From NCBI GenBank assembly GCA_013397455.1, contig VYZB01000238.1, positions 1,314,160-1,378,159 on the forward strand: DNA of 64,000 nucleotides. Reading direction: 5' to 3'. Source of the stretch: Crotophaga sulcirostris. Its lineage: Eukaryota > Chordata > Aves > Cuculiformes > Crotophagidae. The first letter of the stretch is position 1. Every line of letters begins with the position of its first letter. Of the stretch, positions 1-13,550 are shown piece by piece. A program made the position numbers and the translations under genes. The notes under the pieces were generated by a model. It was not told where the DNA came from and did not search any database. It was given only the letters and a program-made list of their open reading frames with translations.

Positions 1-2137
1 GAAAAAAGCAGTACTGCTTTGATGCAATCTTGTTGCACATAAAGAAATAAAAAAGAAATGTGGCTTCCCTGCATAAGGTAAGGCTCAAACAGCAAGAAAC
101 ACTGTCCTTGCTCAGTATTCATAGCCAATTTACCCAAGACAGCACTTGTTCTTTCTTAGATCTCTCATGGCCAAGCCATACACTCCTTTTTGAGCATAAA
201 TGGCTTTTAATGCCCTTCTCTTCCTGCTTCTGTGGCATTTTCTTGCTGATAGTTACCTACAATGCCAAAACCTGTGTTGCCATGTCCTTCCTCCTCTCCA
301 CCACTGCTATTTTTCCTTTAAGCACATGAGTTATTCCCCTTTGCTCATCTCAACATCAAATCATGAGGAGTCACAAAAGACATGGTGTCCTCGGTTGCAG
401 GAGGGTGGCTGGAGCAAGCATCTCCCCTGCCAAGTTGCACTTGCAGAGAAAATTCAGTGCTGACCTGGATCACACTAAGCAAGCTCAGCAAGGGCACTGA
501 GAAATTTTGGTGCCCTCCCAAAAGTTTCTACTGGCTAAGTGTAAATGTTCAAGCCCTTAACATCCGATTAAGTGGGTGGACTTTTGTGGAGGATAAAAGG
601 TAAATGTATTTGGAAATGCAAAGAGGCGTGAGCTAATTAGCAAAATACTACCTTTATCACAGCACTAAAGGTCGAAGTGGCTCATTATCACTGTATGAAC
701 CTCCTTTTCTGAGGACCCCCTGCTCTGTCTGCAGAAATGTCCTGCTTTGATGTGTTCCCTGAACAAAGAGAAAGGCCCTGATGTCAAGAGTGAAACACAA
801 GGAGTGACACTCTGTGGTGGTTTAAGGAAGGAAATGAGGCACACTGTGACCCCTTGAAGCTGCTGAGGAATCCAGACAAGGAAATTTGAAACTACCCTAA
901 GAGGGATTTGATGAGAACTGGGGGATTAACACCAAACACAGTAGGATCTTTAATGATCATAAATAACCAAGCCCTCAGTTTTATTTGCCTTTCTGTGGCA
1001 CTACACCCAGCAGCACAGGGCACCTGGGTCATCAGGGTCACTTTGTGATCTGCTTTGTGGTATGGCCGAGTCTATCTGAAGAGGAGCTCTGTCCTCATGT
1101 TGTTATGCTCTGCTGTACATGCTTGCTCTGACCCCACAGTGACCCAAACCAACAGGAAAAATATCTTTTTGTGCCATTACTTTTCAGGCAGTTTAGCTGA
1201 AACCCAATTGAAGCAGGAACGACCCAGATGGCAACAGTCAGCTGCAGCTTGACCCAGCTGTACTGTAAAATCACAGCACTGGGTGGGAAATACAGCTTTG
1301 CCGGCCATGCCTAAGTGAGAAATTCTTCTCAAGCAGCCAAGTGAGGCAGGCAGATCACACTTCATTACAGAGCTGACAAAAGACAACAGTCATTACGTGA
1401 ACACGAGATCCATTACCTGATCACTGTTGTAAGAGGGATGTAAGGTGTCATGTGGAGCAAGGCAGTCCATTAATTTGCCATTCTGCCGGCAGCCCAGGTG
1501 CACCAGATCTCGACAGTGAGCATGGCAGTTGTATCTGCAATCTGAAACACATACACAGACACAACAAAACAAAAATAGATGTAGTGTTTAGAATGAAGTT
1601 GCTGCAGGCAGAACCTAGGAGTGAGGCGCATCTTCATTTGCTATGTGACCTCAGCGAAGCTACCACCTCTTGACTGAATCTCCCCATCCATGTATAAAGA
1701 TATTAATAGTTACATACTACTGGTGATGTAAATTCACTGGAGCGAAGGTGACAGCGCAACACAGCTCCCAGTGTCACACTGACACGGCTGCAGTGATGCA
1801 GTTCACTAGTCATGGCTGCCTTGGTGAGATGTTTTTGCAAAAGGTCTGTGCCACATACTATGTATTAGATGCTGTAAAGAAAGCACAAAAGGGACTGTTC
1901 TCAGAAAAGACACAGCATTTATGATTTTCAGATAAAAATTTCTATGCAAATATGATCACTGCTACACGGTTTTATGTTTTAAGCTTAGGTTCTCTGAAGA
2001 ATATGCGCACGAATACTGAAAGCATACTGAGAAGCTTATCTGAAGCCATAATTAACCTGCTAAATCACAAGGTTGCCTTTTGGAACAATTCAGAAATTTC
2101 ACTTGCTGGCTGGCAAAATCAACTGAGATGGCTATTA
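1..2137. other. Intergenic or intronic DNA, nothing recognised
   Basis: AT-rich single-copy-looking sequence. The short open frames are at chance length and none resembles a known protein. No tRNA, rRNA or clear repeat was seen. Confidence 0.5.
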
Positions 2138-3355
2138 TTAGGTTGGTGCAATACTAATTGCCATTTTTGTCATTGTAAATTGTGATGCTTATCTTGGAAT
2201 AAATTTTATTTAAATGTGTTCATGTCATATACCATTTTAAAACATGAATTCTGCTCTACTTATTTATGTCAATGGTTGTGTTTTCACTATTTATTCTTTT
2301 TTTATATTGCACCTTAAAAATAAAGGCAAATTTGAGTAATTTTATTGTAGAAGTTCCAAAGGGGACTTAAAGCAGTGGAAACTACTAGCAATACATACCA
2401 GGCATTTGGTCAGGGGACCATCAACAAACATACAACTCGACATCAGTTCCAAAAATTTAATAACAGAACTTAGAGCCTCGAAGATGAGAAGGGTCATGGA
2501 TGTCCTGTGATAAGCGACAACCAGTTGAGCGCCAGCAATAAAGCAGACCCATGGAAAACAACTCAAGAGGCTGCAGAAGAACTAAACATTGACCATTCAA
2601 CAGATGTTTTACATTCACACCAAACTGGAAAATCAAAAAAGTCTGACAAATGGGTGCCGCATGAGCTGAACAAAAATAAAAATTTCACCACTATGAAGTC
2701 TGCTCTACGTTTCTTTTGCACAACAAAACCAATCCATTTCTTGATTGCATTGTGACATGTGATAAAAAATTACCTCTATATGGCAATTAATGACATTCCA
2801 CACAGTGACTGAACCATGGTGAAGCACCAAAGTAGTTCCTCAAACTGAAACTGCATCAAAAGAAGGTTATGTTCACTGTTGGGTGGTCAGCAAGTGAAAT
2901 CATCCACTACAACTTCTTGAATTCTGGCAAAATCATCACAGCAGAGAAGTATTGCCAGGAAACTGACATGCATGGAGAACTGCAACGTTTACATCCAACA
3001 TTGGTCAATTGAAAGGCCCAGTTCTTCTCCATGACAATGCCCAACTGCATGTGTCACAAATAACCCTGCAGAAGCTGCATAACTAGGTTACGAAAGTCTA
3101 CCTCAGCCAGCTTACTCATCAGACTTCTCTCCCATCAGTTACCACATTTTCAAGCATCTTGACAACTTCCTGCAAGAGAAGTTTTTCCAGGACCCCAGAA
3201 TTCTATGCTACTGGAATAAATAGATTTGTTTCTTTTGGGTAAAAATGCATACATTCTAATGGTTCTTATTTTGATTAATAAATTTTATTCTCAGCTGAGA
3301 TATACTGCTGTAAAGTTGATGGGTAAAAACAGCAACTATTTTTGCACCAACCCTA
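2138..3355 (+). mobile_element. Mariner DNA transposon, Hsmar1/Galluhop-like, full length but dead
   Basis: It is bounded by inverted terminal repeats: the left end starts TTAGGTTGGTGCAATACTAA, and the right end reads TAGGGTTGGTGCAAAAATAG on the complement. A TA dinucleotide flanks each end (2136-2137 and 3356-3357), as for the mariner target site. The plus strand carries broken transposase: a helix-turn-helix linker (AAEELNIDHST ... KWVPHEL) at about 2556-2680, VTCD at 2751-2762, LLHDNA near 3024-3041 and YSSDFSP near 3113-3133. Stops and frameshifts interrupt it throughout. The second and third catalytic aspartate codons are 89 nt apart instead of the 105 nt of a D34D enzyme, implying a deletion of about 16 nt. 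Non-autonomous fossil. Confidence 0.9.
2507..3215 (+). pseudogene. Mariner transposase pseudogene
   Basis: Decayed transposase coding region inside the mariner at 2138-3355. The first segment, 2507-2755, stays open for 82 codons but shifts frame before the first catalytic aspartate (VTCD), where the usual E-K-W is K-K-L. Later segments keep similarity (KKVMFTVGWSA, IIHYNFLNSGKIITAEKY, FKHLDNFLQEK) with stops between them. It cannot encode an active enzyme. Confidence 0.85.
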
Positions 3356-3357
3356 TA

Positions 3358-6300
3358 GAAATGTAAATTTGTAATAACAGAGGCAGATGGCCCCACCCCC
3401 AGTAAGAAATCAGATGATTCATATGGCCTCTAATCTCAAAGAGAGAATCACTTGAACAGTATTTGTAAAAACAAACTGTATTTACTCCAGAGCCTTGTTA
3501 TGTTTGCTGTTTTTTCTACGAAATTTGGGCAGAGTTCATGATACCACCTTTGTCTAGCACTGAATGTCACTTTCTATTTTTAGGTTTTAAATTGTTTATA
3601 ATTTTGCCAAAGAGCAACCACTTGTACTTCAAGTTTCCATGCTAGGGAACATCATACTGTATGTTTTAGAACATTTTGGCTAAAACAATCCAGCCATTTC
3701 CAAGAACTTTGGAGGAAATGCTTTAATTTGCCCTAACTAAACTGCTTTTAAAAATATTTTTTCTTTTGTTACAAAGCTTTACACTTCCCTAGTTCATAGC
3801 TGAAGTTGAATTCTAGATGGGGTTTTTTGTGTTCCCTTATTAGCCTTTCAAAAATCTCAGTCTCCTTCATGTTGGATTAGATTTTCATTGCAGTTCCAAG
3901 AATGTGTTCTTCAAGGTTTCCATTTCCACTCCCTACTTATCAGTGGTGTTAACAGACAAGGCAGTAGGGTGTTGCCTGCAGCGTTGCTCCTCTTGTCTAA
4001 GGACTGGGTCTTTAACGTAAGATCCCTGCACAGGCAGATCATCCGAAAGTAAAAATTTCAATGTGGATCAGGTGCAAACATGCAATCACAGGTCTGTGCC
4101 TGATACAGAATTAATGTTGCACTCACACTAAGGCAAGATTTAGTACATTTTATTTCATACAAAGTCTGATGATACAGTTATCCAGTCAAAACTTTTTGAA
4201 CACTTGTGACTCAGCATCCATAGTGGATCAGATAACTAGGATGTTTCCAAACTTAAACCAGACTAACTATAGCACTAGAATACGTCCCAAGTCACACTCT
4301 CGAGACATCAACAAATAGCTTCCATCCAGTTATGGGGCAAAAAGGATCCTGTTGAAATATAAATCAAAACACTAAAAAAAGGCTCTAACTCTCTAAACCC
4401 ATCACTGTATTTAAGGCAGAATCTGGAAAACATGAAGGAAAATAGGCAGAAGACTAGAAAGAAAAAAAAGGATGGTTAAGGCAGCTATGGTGCCCAGGAG
4501 AAATGACAGCTGTCCCTGCACCCTTGTGTGATGCTGACAAACCAAGCCAGACTTTCTGCAGTTGCTGCCCAGTTCCTCCTGGGGACTACACTTAAGCTAC
4601 TTAATCCAATTTGCAGGAAATATGGAGCATTCAGAACTGCAAACAGAGTCTGGGAGAACTGTGTTTTTAACCCAAACAAGGTTTTTCCAGGGCTCTGTTT
4701 TGTGCTTATGCAGCTAGGATTATTCTTCAGACAACTCACGCACTTCACAGAGAACTTCGGGAAGCAAAAGAACACTCATGTTTGTGGAACCCTTGAGAGA
4801 AGTGAATAATTTTGTATTTGAGAAGGGACCCTGTAAGACGCAGTTGAAAAGTGTCCCCCATACTCAACAGGATTAAGTAAAATTCGGAGCTGTTGCTGTT
4901 ATTCAGGTGAGGGAGCAGGGCAGCTGCATGGGAAAACTGGGATGGGAGCACTTAATTTAAAATACATTGCAATGCCTATGCAAAACAAGGTCAAATGAAA
5001 GTAATACTTGAATTTCTATTTTTTCTTCATCTGAATTCTTTACTCTGCAAATTGAGTTATCATCTTAAGAAAAAAATGCTTATGAGATCACATTGCTTGC
5101 CTAACTTTCTATTCCTCTTCCATAATTCCGTAAGATCTGACCAATTTCAATCTCATATTGAGACTGAAAATCTAAAAGCTAATTAAATTCATGTGAGTTT
5201 TATGAAAAATATCTCCTGGCTAAAGGAGGGACACACAAAATAATACCCATGCTCAGGGCAAGGCAGGCAAAAGTCAGCCATTACACCATTGTCTGGCAAT
5301 GTCTGCACAACCAGTAATTAAACACATCTCCTCCATGGTGAGGACGTTATGGGGAAAGGGGCACAAATCTGCAGGAAACCAGGCTTCACTAATTCCCCAC
5401 CTTTCTATGATTAGGCAAACATATAAACCAAGCATGCTCCAATTTTAAAGATACATTATCACAAATAGTATTAGGAAAAAACCTGTTAGCTAAACAGTGT
5501 TCTGAAACAGGATTACTAATGAAGTTAGGAAACATTATCTTTCAATGCTATTTTGTTTGTCATTTATATTCATTTTAATTTGGGAGTCGGTAATGTCATT
5601 TATAAGACAAGCCCATAACTTCTGCCTGGCTATTATAGGTCTATTTGGAACAAATGTAAAAGCTTCATCTCTGAAACTCTTTCAATCATAAACTAGATTT
5701 TAACATACTGATTATAAGTTTAATGAGCAAGACATGAAAAAAGGAAGGTTTTTTTTCTAGAACAGTAACACTTAAACATTTTTTCTTATGTGTATTACCT
5801 TTAAACACATTATTTTATTTCATTCATGGCACACAATGTTTCACCAAGGTCCAAGTAGCATCAAATTATAAATACTATCTTTTCCTGGTAATCTTTTATT
5901 GGATTGCCATGAGCTCAAAAAAAGTTATTATTCTCAAAAGCCTGTTTTGGTCATCAGATTGTGGACTGCCATATTATTTCTGCTTGGAAAGCAATCAGAA
6001 CAAGGTGCTCTTTCCTGATGTGGTCTGAAATGAATGCTGCCCCTTGAACTCAAAGATCTAGGGGCTTTCACTGGGCACAGTTTATAAAAGCATTCACTGA
6101 CATCTAGAAAAGCTAACAGGTTTGTTTTACTGCTGTCCAGCCTGTCCTCTGAAGTTATTTATGAAAGTGATGTATTGAGGCATATATTAAATATGCATAA
6201 TTGCCCTGCATTGTTAGGAAATTCAAAGTAAGCATGTAGTTATTTAACATACAAATATTATCCTTTAAAAGTTTTATTGTCAACTACTGAGACATAATGT

Positions 6301-9300
6301 ATCACCTTATTATTCTTCTACCGAAACTTGATTTTGCCTGATAGCTTGTAAATAGCTGTTCCCATAACTGATTTGCTCAAGGGTGGTGCATCAGCAAGCC
6401 AGTAAGTGAACAGGCAGGCAACCCAACAGATGCTCCAACATCAGACACCAGTAACTGAGCATCACTGAATCGGGCAGCAGCAAGCAGAGGCTCAACAGCA
6501 AAGTCTCTCTATCCTGGTGTTGTCTTCCCTGCCTAGGAAATGCATGTGTTCACTTCTATGATGGTCCAGACATACTTAACTTCCAAATGTATATTGTGCC
6601 TGAGTAACTGAAGCACACCGAAAGTTCAAAGCCAAATTTGTATTACATTTGCATTATTTATCAACCACAGTAAGAGTGAAGAAGTCTTTATCAGAAATTG
6701 CGAGGAGGGAGGGGATACAACTTGGTCCTGCTACTGCATGTGTTACGAAGTTAGCAAGTAAAATCATCTTTACTCGAGAGCCTGTGGCTTTGCTCCCAGC
6801 AATCAGAATAGAGATTACTGCTGTGCTTGCTCTATGGAAAGTATGCTTGTAAAGCTTCTTGAAAAAATATTCAAACTACGTAAGGTGCTTAATGCTTTAA
6901 TACTTAATCCATTTTCAGCCAGTAGGTCAGAAAAGGAAGGAGAATTAAATTCAGCAGTATTTCTCCTGCAAGATGGAATTGCATTATATTTCTAGAGGAA
7001 GAATTAAACCGTGGTCTATCTGTAACATTAAAGCACTGCAGCTTCGTTAATACTAGTCCATGAAAAGTCTTCACCCAATGAACTACTCCATGTAGAATAC
7101 TGATTTAGTGAACAGAATCATTTTGAACTGAAAAAATCATGCTGAAAAGTAAAATAAGACAAGTTACTGACTGCATCAATATTGTCCTTGATGAAAGAGG
7201 ATGCACTGGCTACAGGAGCAAGTTTTATATTGCAGTGTAAATCAAATGCAGACATGATGCTTTAAAACATGCTCAGTTTTACTGGTTTCTATGAGGAGAA
7301 AAAAATAATGTGTCTACATAGGACACAGAAGTTACTTTAAATGTTTTAATGACTCTTTGGAAATAATGGTATTCTTGTAAATGCATACCTGAGATTGTTG
7401 TTTGACTTACATCCTTCTTAATTCCAATAAACTGAAATACGAATTATTCTGGATCCTGAGTAGAGAATCAGAATTTCAGGGCTCCTTTTCAGAAGAGCAG
7501 AAAATTATCAAGATGACACTTGAAGTTTGGTTCCCATCCTGCAGTCCCACCAAGCCAAAAAGGGCACTTCTGGAAGCTTTCGTGCTTTTGTGTCACAAGA
7601 AATGACTGACAATACATTTACATTAATTTTGCAAAGTTCTCTGTACTAGCAGTTGCCGTTTCTTTCTGGCTTCTAATTTCTTCAACCCCACATCCTAATA
7701 TTGTTCAACCCCAGGCATTCACATATACACCAGACAAAACTGAACCTCTTGTCAGGCTTGCAACCCCATCTGCAACTGCCATAGCCCCACTCAGGGTTAG
7801 GAACCCTGGCCTAGGAACAGGGTAAACTCCTGCAACTGTCTCTGTTGGGAGCTACTCCCAGTGACTGAGATAAAATTAACCACAGTGCCTAGAGCACAGA
7901 TGTACAAACCCATATATTTGGACCATATATTTTTGAAGCCAGGCGCTTTAACTCTAGTAGAACAGTCTGATACTCAACCCAAAAACTCACTGGGTTTTTG
8001 TCTGCAAAGTGTCTTACCAAGCTAGAATTTGTCTACTGCACCAAAAAATTGCTATGCTCCTCCCTAGTTTAAGATTCAGAGCTCTTACACAACTGTTTGT
8101 CATTTAGGCAGGCAATAACCCAACTCTGCCACATCCAGAGGCCATTACATTGGTGAAGCAGGAGGGAATGATTGGCTTTTTGGTGAGAAGATGAAAAAAC
8201 TCTTTCTTGAGTGAATCACTGACCGAGAACTCCAGGGAGGCCCTAAGGAGAAGATGAGGTACAAAAATCAGCAACCTCCATGTGCCTGAGATTATCTAAC
8301 ATCCCTGCTGACAGGGAACACAGGGAAAATCTCTGATCATGTGTCAGGCAAGAAATAATTGGTTCATAAATAAATTCAGATTCCCAACTGCAAAACAGGA
8401 TGGAAGGACAGGCATTTTACGTCAAACAGCCTAAAACTGATTTTTTTTCAGTTTCTGCCACTGCTACCTTTATAAACTTCTACAATCCTGTTGTCTGTTT
8501 TGGAGCTTTTAAATACTTATTTTTCTATGATCTTATCTTAATCTAGGCTGGCTAGAAGGTTTGCTAGATAACCAGTAAACACCAGGACACGTGAGTTCTG
8601 TGGACATGGCCATCCTGAGCAGGGGAGTAGTGTGACGGGCTCACCAGGACTAACAGTCTGGCAGCTCCCCAGCCTCCCTGAAGAATGGCAGGAGACATTG
8701 CCATCTAGCTGCACGTTGAAGAACTGGAATGTAGGAGTTCATGTGGATGAAACATCTTCGAGTGACCACTGTTAGCCAGGTAAGTTCCCTGGCCGCTGAG
8801 GGGGGTTTGACCACTCTTCATTCCAGTGACTGTAAAACCAGGTGTGAGGAAGGGTTAATGCCTATCTGCAGCCACTAAAATCCACTCTGGTTGTCAGATT
8901 CTTAAATGTCTCTAAGCACCTTGCCCTAAGTGATGCAGGAACATAAATCCCATTGATTTACTCTGGAGCTTTTAAAGAACTGAAGACAATTTAATCAGTT
9001 TGTAAAGCTCATTTGTATTCTTATCAACATGACAACAGCCTCAGGTCTTCTCCCTCCTTCCAGCGCTTGCCAACAGGCTCCAGCTAAGACTTGTCACAGG
9101 AGACTCTTGCACAAACCTGGGATCCTCCACAGCCAGCCTATGAAACAGACTGATGCTCCTGGAAGCTATTACACCCCTTTCGAGCAGATAATGCTCTGCG
9201 TGTAGTCCTGTTTACAGTCACCATTCCCACAGAAACAGAACACCCAGTGTTTGCCAGACCACCTGGAATTAATCACAAAATCTGTTTGCAGCCAAGGCTG

Positions 9301-12300
9301 AAATAATTTACTTAATTCAATCGAGGTAAGGGTCAAAGCATACATTTGCAGTAGTGGTAGGTGGGGAGATGGGCCATATCCCCACCTGAGGCTACCCTAG
9401 GGCTACCATGGTTTTGGGACACCTTTGATCTGCCTACTTCTTGGGGGGCAGACTGAGGGGTACAGGGTTGAGCTCTCCTCCCCCAGCCTGAAACAGCTCC
9501 TCCCTGTAAGGGCTCCCCTGGAGTTAACTGGGCATAGGAACACCACACAGTGATGCCACCACGAGAAGAAGAGGAGATACCCCATTTCTCTTTCCTCCTT
9601 AGGTCCTCTCAATACACGCACCTCTATGGCATCCTTCAGTTAGTTTAACTTCCAGGCTATGGTTTTAAGCTGACTCTGCTTGTCCAGCCTTCTGAAAAAA
9701 TGATGTGTATTGCAATGAACAAATTGAGAAACAAGTTCCTCAGGCTGATAGCATTCCTTCTGCCCTGAGCTTTGAGACCAAACACGAAATGATGAAACTG
9801 GGAAAGGGGGGTTTCAAGCAAGCAAGCTTCTCCTCCCCATATACCTAGCTAGTTTCCTGGGGTCCTCTTCTAGGGATACTGTCAAACTCTGCCAAAAACC
9901 TTAAGATAACCTTAAATGTTAGTAGAATTTTTAAACACGCTGCGGCACTGCAGTTCATACTGTCTTCCAAAGCTCCAGACATGAGAACAGTAAGACCTGG
10001 TAAGACTCAACCTGCTAAAAAACGCAAAGACAAGCAAATCATACCCATGCTTTGCAGCTGATGCAAAGGGAACAACTAAGTGCTCAGCTCCTGCTAGCAC
10101 CTTTCCAGAGATGAGACCTCGGAGAGACAACTAGTCCTTCCTGCCAGCAGACACAGCCTACGGCTCCTAATTCTCCATGCCAGATAGGGATGGGGAAGAC
10201 AAATTCCTTTGTGCAGTAACTTCAAACAAGAGATTGGAGACAAAACTTGGCAGATATCCTGATGTATCACCTTGTCTGTCAATGTAAAAAAAAAATAGTG
10301 AGCTGTCTCTTCTCTACGCAAAACCAATAAAAATACTGCTTTTTGAAAGCGTTTACTCTAGTGCCATCTATTGCTGAACCCTCAAAACAGCCAGCATAAA
10401 GTTAACTCACAAATCAGTATTTTCTTTTGGTTTTCCATTAGAAGAAACCGGCCCAAAAAGAACTGGAAAGAAAAGTATGGCGTAGGTTGAGCTGCCTGCA
10501 GTAGGAGCTCTAGGAGCTTACTAATGCCTTTGATAATCCAAAGTATTCTCTTGTACTTTCAAATTCCATTATACTGTTTTTAAGAGGGTGGGGTGACCAA
10601 ACTGCTTCATATGGCCTGTGTGCACAGCATGGTTTTCTGGGTTTCCACTTTCTTTCTTTCCTAGTACTTCCATATATTCAGTTCTCTCTTACCTTGAACG
10701 CTAGGAAGAATCTCTTCAGAGAACCAACCACTTAATTAATTCTGTTTTCCAAATGATAAAAGATAAATTAGAAGCCCCTGCTCTATATGTGCAGTCAGCA
10801 TTTTCTCCATATGGTTCAGTTCATATTTATCAATGCTGAATTATATTTTACTGCCCAGCCACTCATGATGTGTTTCTTCTACAGCCTTCTACAATAAAAT
10901 TTAAACCACCCTGATGACCTGTTAACATTGACGTTCCACACCCACCTTCTTTTTCACTTTGTTAATAAATGCTTTTGTATTACAGATACCTGCCCAGCTT
11001 CCTCTAGAAATAGGTAAGTGTACTTTTAAGCAAATCATATGCAAAAAATTTTAAGTATATAGATACTTAAAATGAGAAGAGCTAGGAGAAGCACATGTAG
11101 AGATGTTTTTGAAAGGGAGACTAGAAACTAAAAATCATGCTTTCACAACACAAAGTATCTTTAAATGGCAAACTGAGATTAATAATCTGTGTATTCTTAA
11201 ATTAGCATTGGACACAGGCTATTAAATGATGATTAAGAACCTGTAAATCAAATGGGTTGCAATGTCTGAAGTAGATGAGGAAATATGAACTGAAAGGGCT
11301 GTATCCAGTTCTAATGCAGGCATAAAACTTGTATGTATGGTCTGATGTCAAAGGGCCATCATCTCCTAACTACTTCCAATCTTCTGCAATATCCTACCCA
11401 CCTCTAGCACTATAGAAATCATAGTCATGAACTAGACGTTCAGGGAATAAACAGATACAGCAGTGTGAAAAAGTGAGATCAGCAGTTTTGGTTACCTACT
11501 GCAGCAGGTCCCAGCTAGATGGAACCTTGGGTTGCCGTATCCACATTCTAGAACAGCCATTGGCAGTCATAAGATCACCTTGTCTGCTAACACATTGGGT
11601 TTAAATGTAATTGATTTACATCCAAGCTGGCTTCCACTGACACAATGTTCCCTCTGCTCCTTCTTCCAAACACAGCTAATTAATCCTTTAAATTATATTC
11701 CCTTGAAGGCAACCATCTTGTCCACCCCTGTGAGTCTGAAAGCTCCAGAACCACAGTTACCAATGTCCCTACGCTCCATTTATCATCTTGTTGGGCCAAA
11801 ACTCTCTCCATCATTCCCAGAGATGGAGGTTCTCCGCCTTCCGAGTACTCCTCTGCAAGCTCAGCAAGCCCTTGCTTGGCCTGACATATCCATTGCACCA
11901 CACAGCATCACTCCCACGCACAGCACAGCTGATCCTCAGGAGAGAACTGGGGCCTCAGAGAACTGTGGGGATGGCCAGGTGAACGTTTTTTTACTAAAAA
12001 CATATGAAGTGTATAGGTACTCAGTGGACGGTTGCAGGAGACATGGGCCTGATTATAGTGACTGGCCTGAGGGAGCAGGGGAAGCAATGGTTTCCACCAA
12101 CTGGGTTTTGTCAAGAACACAGAAATGCAGCAACATTTTCTGTTCATTAATTTCCCAGCTACACAATCTTATTAATGGTGTAAGCCGTCATATGTTAGCT
12201 GGCCAAATATGAAAATAAGAAATTCATTCACAAATATTTTACTAAGCTATTCTAAATTAACATATCACACTCAGATTATGTTCTCCTGTCCCAAATGTGT

Positions 12301-13185
12301 TGTAGGTTGATTTTGTCAGCCAGATATATTTTGGAGACAGGATTCAAAGGGTGACTTATCTCTTTGTCTGATCAGTTAAACCTGTTATGTGAATTATTTT
12401 AGGAGGCAGCAAGTTTAGGGGATATCACCATACCTCTGTACAGGTTTCCATTTATATTGCATAACACATATACTTATGCAAATGTGCTTTTATAGTGGAC
12501 GCTTGACAATTCTGACCAAAAGTCCTTAAAAAATAATACAAATACTCCACTAACTTTTCCATTAGAGAAGGACTAAAGGGGTAGCACATCAGAGTGGAAA
12601 AGTCGCAAAAAAGCCTAACCAACAACAAAGGGTAAAAAACAACTTCAGGCTGTAAAAAATCCAGATAGTTTAAGATTTTTTCAATAAATTCTCACTTTAT
12701 GCCCCCTGAAAGAGCTTTCCCACGTGCCCAGCAGGACAGTAGCTCAAACTGATGAGAATCCTTCCCAGCTGAAAACAGAATAAAGCTCTGCATGAGCCAG
12801 TAGGATTTGGCAAGAAATACAACTACATAAAAAATGCCCACCCAGATGGACTTAATTAACTGTATTTATTTATTTATTAGAATTACTTCAGAGCAAGCAG
12901 TGTTTGCCAGTGGGGCAGTTTTGCTGAAGTAAAAAAAAATGACAGCAAGCATTGCGGTTTTCATGTTTTCCATAGGATACTGCGGGATGCTTTTCTGAAT
13001 AGATCTAAAATCTGGTTTTCTCCTGTATAAGCCTGAAAAATGTCATAAAGGTTTAAATCAATACAGCACATAAGATCATATCTGCCAGGGGTGAGCATTA
13101 GTTGCTTCAGAAGAAACTGCAAGAAACAACAGTTGCTGGATTTGAGCCACAAAATTACCACAAACTAATCCCCAGTTGTTAAAAA
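3358..13185. other. Intergenic or intronic DNA, nothing recognised
   Basis: No exon of a known gene found on either strand. A 226-codon frame at 11532-12212 opens from TTG and shows no similarity I recognise. Isolated good donor-like sites occur (for example CAG|GTAAGT near 8777 on plus) but without supporting coding sequence. Confidence 0.5.
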
Positions 13186-13189
13186 TTAG

Positions 13190-13550
13190 CTTAAACCCTG
13201 AAGCAAGAAGATTTATGTCCCTACCAAAGATTTCTTCAAGCTTCCATTGTCATAATATTGAATATTCTTATTCTTCCAGACCCTCTTTAAATCTTGTTAC
13301 ATTCCTGACCTCAGCAGCATCCTGTGGTAATGAGTTCTACAATTTAATTACATGCTGAATAAAAAAAAACAAACAAAACCCCAGAAAAATCCTTTTATCT
13401 GCTTTACATTTGTCACCCCTCGTCTTATTCCTCTGCTTTAAGATAGAGAAAATAGGAGCTACTTGTTTATTGTGATATTTTATCATTACTTTCTACAGTC
13501 ATATCATGGCCTTGTATGATATTTTTTCTTTGTGTTTCAGTACCCCTCCC
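13190..13550 (-). mobile_element. Ancient CR1/L3-type LINE fragment (reverse orientation)
   Basis: The stretch with ATCCTGTGGTAATGAGTTCT near 13319-13338, then TTTAATTACATGCTG and CCCCTCGTCTTATTCCTCTG, follows the order of conserved blocks in the antisense 3' region of old amniote CR1/L3 LINEs. It is heavily diverged, far older than the CR1 copies at 28-42 kb. Judged by pattern only; limits are approximate. Confidence 0.45.

Noticed and set aside
11532..12212. 226-codon plus-strand frame
   Set aside because: Opens from TTG, has no recognisable domain, no splice-consistent neighbours, and lies in slightly GC-richer DNA where long chance frames occur.
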